Shown here one piece after another: positions 61,603 through 64,000 of a stretch of 64,000 nucleotides of DNA. Position 1 is the stretch's first letter, and each line of letters begins with the position of its first letter. Under the pieces are notes generated by a model. That model searched no databases. It saw nothing but the letters and a program-made list of their open reading frames with translations, and was not told the DNA's origin. Source of the DNA: Neobacillus nitrireducens. Its GTDB lineage: Bacteria; Bacillota; Bacilli; Bacillales; Cytobacillaceae. The stretch is from positions 4,108,501 to 4,172,500 of the forward strand of contig NZ_CP133262.1 of NCBI RefSeq assembly GCF_030915405.1, given 5' to 3'. The translations under genes were made by a program, and so were the position numbers.

Positions 61603-62661
61603 ATGTTTCCAAAAATCAGTGTGATAATACCGGTCTATAATGTTGAAAATTATTTACACCGCTGCGTTGACAGTATACTAAATCAAACATTTCAAGATTT
61701 TGAAATTATACTAGTTAACGACGGTTCTAAGGATAATTCTGGACAGATTTGTGATGAATATGCACAAAAGGATAAACGAATAAAAGTAATCCACAAAAAA
61801 AATGCCAGGGTTTCTGCAGCCAGGAACGATGGAATTAAAATGGCAAAAGGGAAATATGTAAGTTTTATTGATTCAGATGATTGGATTGATTCAGAGATGT
61901 ACCAAGGGATGATAAACAAAGCAGAAGAATTAGAGCTGGATTTTATTATGTGTGATTATAAAAAAAGATATTTGGATTATGAAGAAAAACGAACACAACC
62001 TATTCGCCCTGGTTATTATTCAAAAGAGGACATTAAGAATGAACTATTTCATTGTTTAATCATGTTTGAACAAATCGAATTCCCCCCTACTATATCAAAT
62101 TGGGTTTGCCTATTGAACTTAAAATTCCTTAGAAAAAACAATTTATACTATGACGAAGATATACACTATTGCGAGGATTCAATTTTAGGCTCAAAAATTA
62201 TCTATCATTCAACGAGTTTCTACTATTTAAAAGATCATTATTATTACAATTATTTTTACAATCCTGCTTCAACAACGAATACATATAATGAAAATAAGTG
62301 GAATGCTTACCTTAAAATAAATGAAAGATTAAAAATATATTTTGGGAAAAATATCGAATATGATTTTAAAAGACAAATTAAAATAAATATGCTGTATTTT
62401 ACACTAAATACGTTAGGACAATTGAAATATTCCGGGTCCAATGGCAAAGAAAGATTGAATAGGATTCAAGAGATTATGTTTCACCCAAAAGTTACGGAAA
62501 TATTTGAGGACTTTAAATTACCGAACGTTTCTTGGAAGATGAAAGTTACAATCCTACTTATTAAGTTTAAATTAGTAAGATGGTACAGATTATTTGTACT
62601 GAATAAAAGAAGACTAGGCACATTACATTTTACTGATGAGGTTTTGAATAAACAACAGTAA
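61603..62661 (+). CDS. Glycosyltransferase family 2
   Basis: GT-A glycosyltransferase of 352 residues. VIIPVYNVENYLHRCVDSILNQTFQDFEIILVNDGSKDNSG begins at about residue 6 (conserved in two parts, IPVYNVENYL and ILVNDGSKDNSG) and the metal-binding FIDSDDWID lies at about 85-93. The C-terminal half is Tyr/Lys/Asn-rich without a recognised domain. AAAGGAGG precedes the ATG. It adds a sugar in the exopolysaccharide repeat unit. Confidence 0.9.
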   Translation: MFPKISVIIPVYNVENYLHRCVDSILNQTFQDFEIILVNDGSKDNSGQICDEYAQKDKRIKVIHKKNARVSAARNDGIKMAKGKYVSFIDSDDWIDSEMYQGMINKAEELELDFIMCDYKKRYLDYEEKRTQPIRPGYYSKEDIKNELFHCLIMFEQIEFPPTISNWVCLLNLKFLRKNNLYYDEDIHYCEDSILGSKIIYHSTSFYYLKDHYYYNYFYNPASTTNTYNENKWNAYLKINERLKIYFGKNIEYDFKRQIKINMLYFTLNTLGQLKYSGSNGKERLNRIQEIMFHPKVTEIFEDFKLPNVSWKMKVTILLIKFKLVRWYRLFVLNKRRLGTLHFTDEVLNKQQ

Positions 62662-62696
62662 GAAGAAAAATCATTGGTGGATTGTGAGGTTAAAAC

Positions 62697-63878
62697 TTGA
62701 AAAAGAAAATTTTGTTTGTAAATGGGCATTTAAAGGTAGGTGGGGTTGAGAACTCACTTATAAATGTGCTAAAAAGTATAGATTTTAACTATTATGAAAT
62801 TGATTTGGTCTTATTTGAGGGACTCGGTGAATATTCAAAGGAAATTCCTAAAGAAGTAAATATTATTTACTTCGATTTATCAAAAGCGTATGGACCAATC
62901 ATCCAGTGTATTTTAGCGAACATAAGTATAGGGAATTGGTTCGCTGTTTGTCTCAGATTAATTTTTCTACTAGAGAAATTAATTGGTTGTAAGGCCTTAA
63001 TTTTTGCAAAGCCGCTTTTTAAACTACATAAAAATTATGATTGTGCCATTGCATACCGTATTGGATTTTGCACAGATTATGTTAGATATATCATTAACAG
63101 TAAAAAAAAAATCACTTGGTGGCATCACGGATCTTACGATTATTCGGAAAGCGAAACAAAGCATTGGATGAAAGTTTACAGGGAATTTAACAAGATAATT
63201 GCTGTTTCAAATAGCAGCAAAGAATTATTAATTAAAAATATCCATGGAATCCATAATAAAATCCTGACTATACCCAATATTATAAACGTTGATGAAATCA
63301 GGTACAAATCAAATGAAGGGATTAGTTATGATACTAATATTAATCCAAATTCAAATCTAACGCTTGTTAGTGTAGGCAGATTATCACCCGAGAAAGGAAT
63401 GATTAATTGTGTTTATGCTTGTAAAATGTTAGTTGATAACGGATATAACGTAAAGTGGTATCTCATTGGAGATGGTATTCAACGTAATGAGATTGAGAGA
63501 TGTGTTAAATATAATAAATTAGAAAATAACATATATCCTTTAGGTGCAATCTCAAATCCATATCCCTATATAAAGAATGCATATATATATGTTCATCCAT
63601 CCCTTGTTGAATCTTTATCAATTACGGTTTTGGAAGCACTGGCTTTAAATACTCCAGTTATTGTTGCAAGGTCAATGGGACCAGAGGAGTTTATACGGCA
63701 AAATGAAAATGGTTTACTAGTGGAACCAACCCCTGAGGGTTTATTTAAAGGGATTGTAACCTTAATTGAAGATGGTCAAATATATAATCAATTAAAAAAT
63801 GATAATAGTGATGTATTAAAAAATTACAGTCCGGAAGTTATTATGGAACAAATCTATGACTTAATCGAGGTTGGTTAG
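62697..63878 (+). CDS. Glycosyltransferase family 4
   Basis: GT-B enzyme of 393 residues with KILFVNGHLKVGGVENSLINVL at the N-terminus (in two overlapping parts), LVSVGRLSPEKGMINCVYA (about 222-240) and the donor-site LVESLSITVLEALALNTPVIVA with the EX7E pattern. The start is TTG at 62697 after GTGAGGTT. Paralogous in pattern to the gene at 58349. Codon use is notably AT-rich, like its eps neighbours. Confidence 0.9.
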   Translation: MKKKILFVNGHLKVGGVENSLINVLKSIDFNYYEIDLVLFEGLGEYSKEIPKEVNIIYFDLSKAYGPIIQCILANISIGNWFAVCLRLIFLLEKLIGCKALIFAKPLFKLHKNYDCAIAYRIGFCTDYVRYIINSKKKITWWHHGSYDYSESETKHWMKVYREFNKIIAVSNSSKELLIKNIHGIHNKILTIPNIINVDEIRYKSNEGISYDTNINPNSNLTLVSVGRLSPEKGMINCVYACKMLVDNGYNVKWYLIGDGIQRNEIERCVKYNKLENNIYPLGAISNPYPYIKNAYIYVHPSLVESLSITVLEALALNTPVIVARSMGPEEFIRQNENGLLVEPTPEGLFKGIVTLIEDGQIYNQLKNDNSDVLKNYSPEVIMEQIYDLIEVG

Positions 63879-63881
63879 TTA

Positions 63882-64000
63882 ATGAAAAGTGTATTATCAA
63901 ATTTCTTTCAACGATTTTATCGCACTGATTATATGATTGGATATAGATTTATTAATGATAGTACAGGAATCTTAATGAATAATAGAGCTGAATTTATAGC
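63882..64000 (+). CDS. Unidentified gene, 5' fragment
   Basis: An open frame starts at the ATG at 63882, three bases after the previous stop, and leaves the window after 39 codons. The visible residues (KSVLSNFFQRFYRTDYMIGY, then INDSTGILMNNRAEFIA) do not show a recognised domain. Being in the eps operon, it probably serves polysaccharide synthesis or modification. No clear ribosome site besides the end of the previous gene. Confidence 0.6.
   Translation, partial: MKSVLSNFFQRFYRTDYMIGYRFINDSTGILMNNRAEFI

Overview
The window comes from a low-GC, spore-forming member of the Bacillaceae. Gene order and products match Bacillus subtilis relatives: a yug block (yugI, yugJ-type dehydrogenase, pgi, yugN, yugO), ykoS/ykoT, yteA, an S-box controlled methionine operon with yitJ, pxpBAC, and an eps-type exopolysaccharide operon. 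Spo0E-like, YteA-like and SinR-like proteins point to a sporulating, biofilm-forming bacillus. I cannot name the species. No rRNA, tRNA, insertion sequence, prophage or CRISPR array was seen.

Layout. 1-4.8 kb: an oligosaccharide ABC importer (two permeases, binding lipoprotein) leading into a glycoside phosphorylase cut by the window edge, with a divergent AraC-type regulator. 4.9-13.2 kb: YugI, ornithine aminotransferase plus glutamate dehydrogenase, alcohol dehydrogenase, glucose-6-phosphate isomerase, YugN, a YugO potassium channel and a Spo0E-like phosphatase. 13.2-33.6 kb: housekeeping and accessory genes, including a frameshifted YkoT-like glycosyltransferase, several transporters, an NprR-like regulator with a downstream peptide pheromone gene, a NERD protein, pirin, the 5-oxoprolinase genes and a MarR/MFS pair with a clear operator. 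33.9-41.7 kb: metI-metC-yitJ-metH behind a SAM riboswitch; metH carries an in-frame amber codon between its B12 and activation domains.

42.1-47.9 kb is a lasso peptide cluster of the paeninodin type: cyclase, a 51-residue precursor, an HPr-kinase-like peptide kinase, a PqqD-like recognition protein, a B2 leader peptidase and an ABC exporter. The predicted core starts with His, closes on Asp9 and ends in Ser, the residue phosphorylated by kinases of this type.

48.1-64 kb is an exopolysaccharide locus: chain-length regulator and tyrosine kinase, a structured leader RNA placed like the EAR antitermination element, then EpsC-, EpsG-, GalE-, EpsL-, EpsM- and EpsN-like enzymes, a SinR-like repressor gene inside the operon, several glycosyltransferases, a PglK-like ABC flippase and a partial last gene.

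The main new observation is that the lasso and exopolysaccharide operons appear to share one regulator. The 16-bp palindrome GTTC-N8-GAAC, whose half-site matches the SinR box GTTCTYT, occurs twice before the lasso cyclase, once exactly in the spacer of the eps promoter, and once before the PglK-like gene, while a SinR homologue and a possible SinI-like small protein are encoded in the eps operon. A second unexplained signal is a set of intergenic arrays with an exact 21-bp period, two DNA helical turns, at three places.
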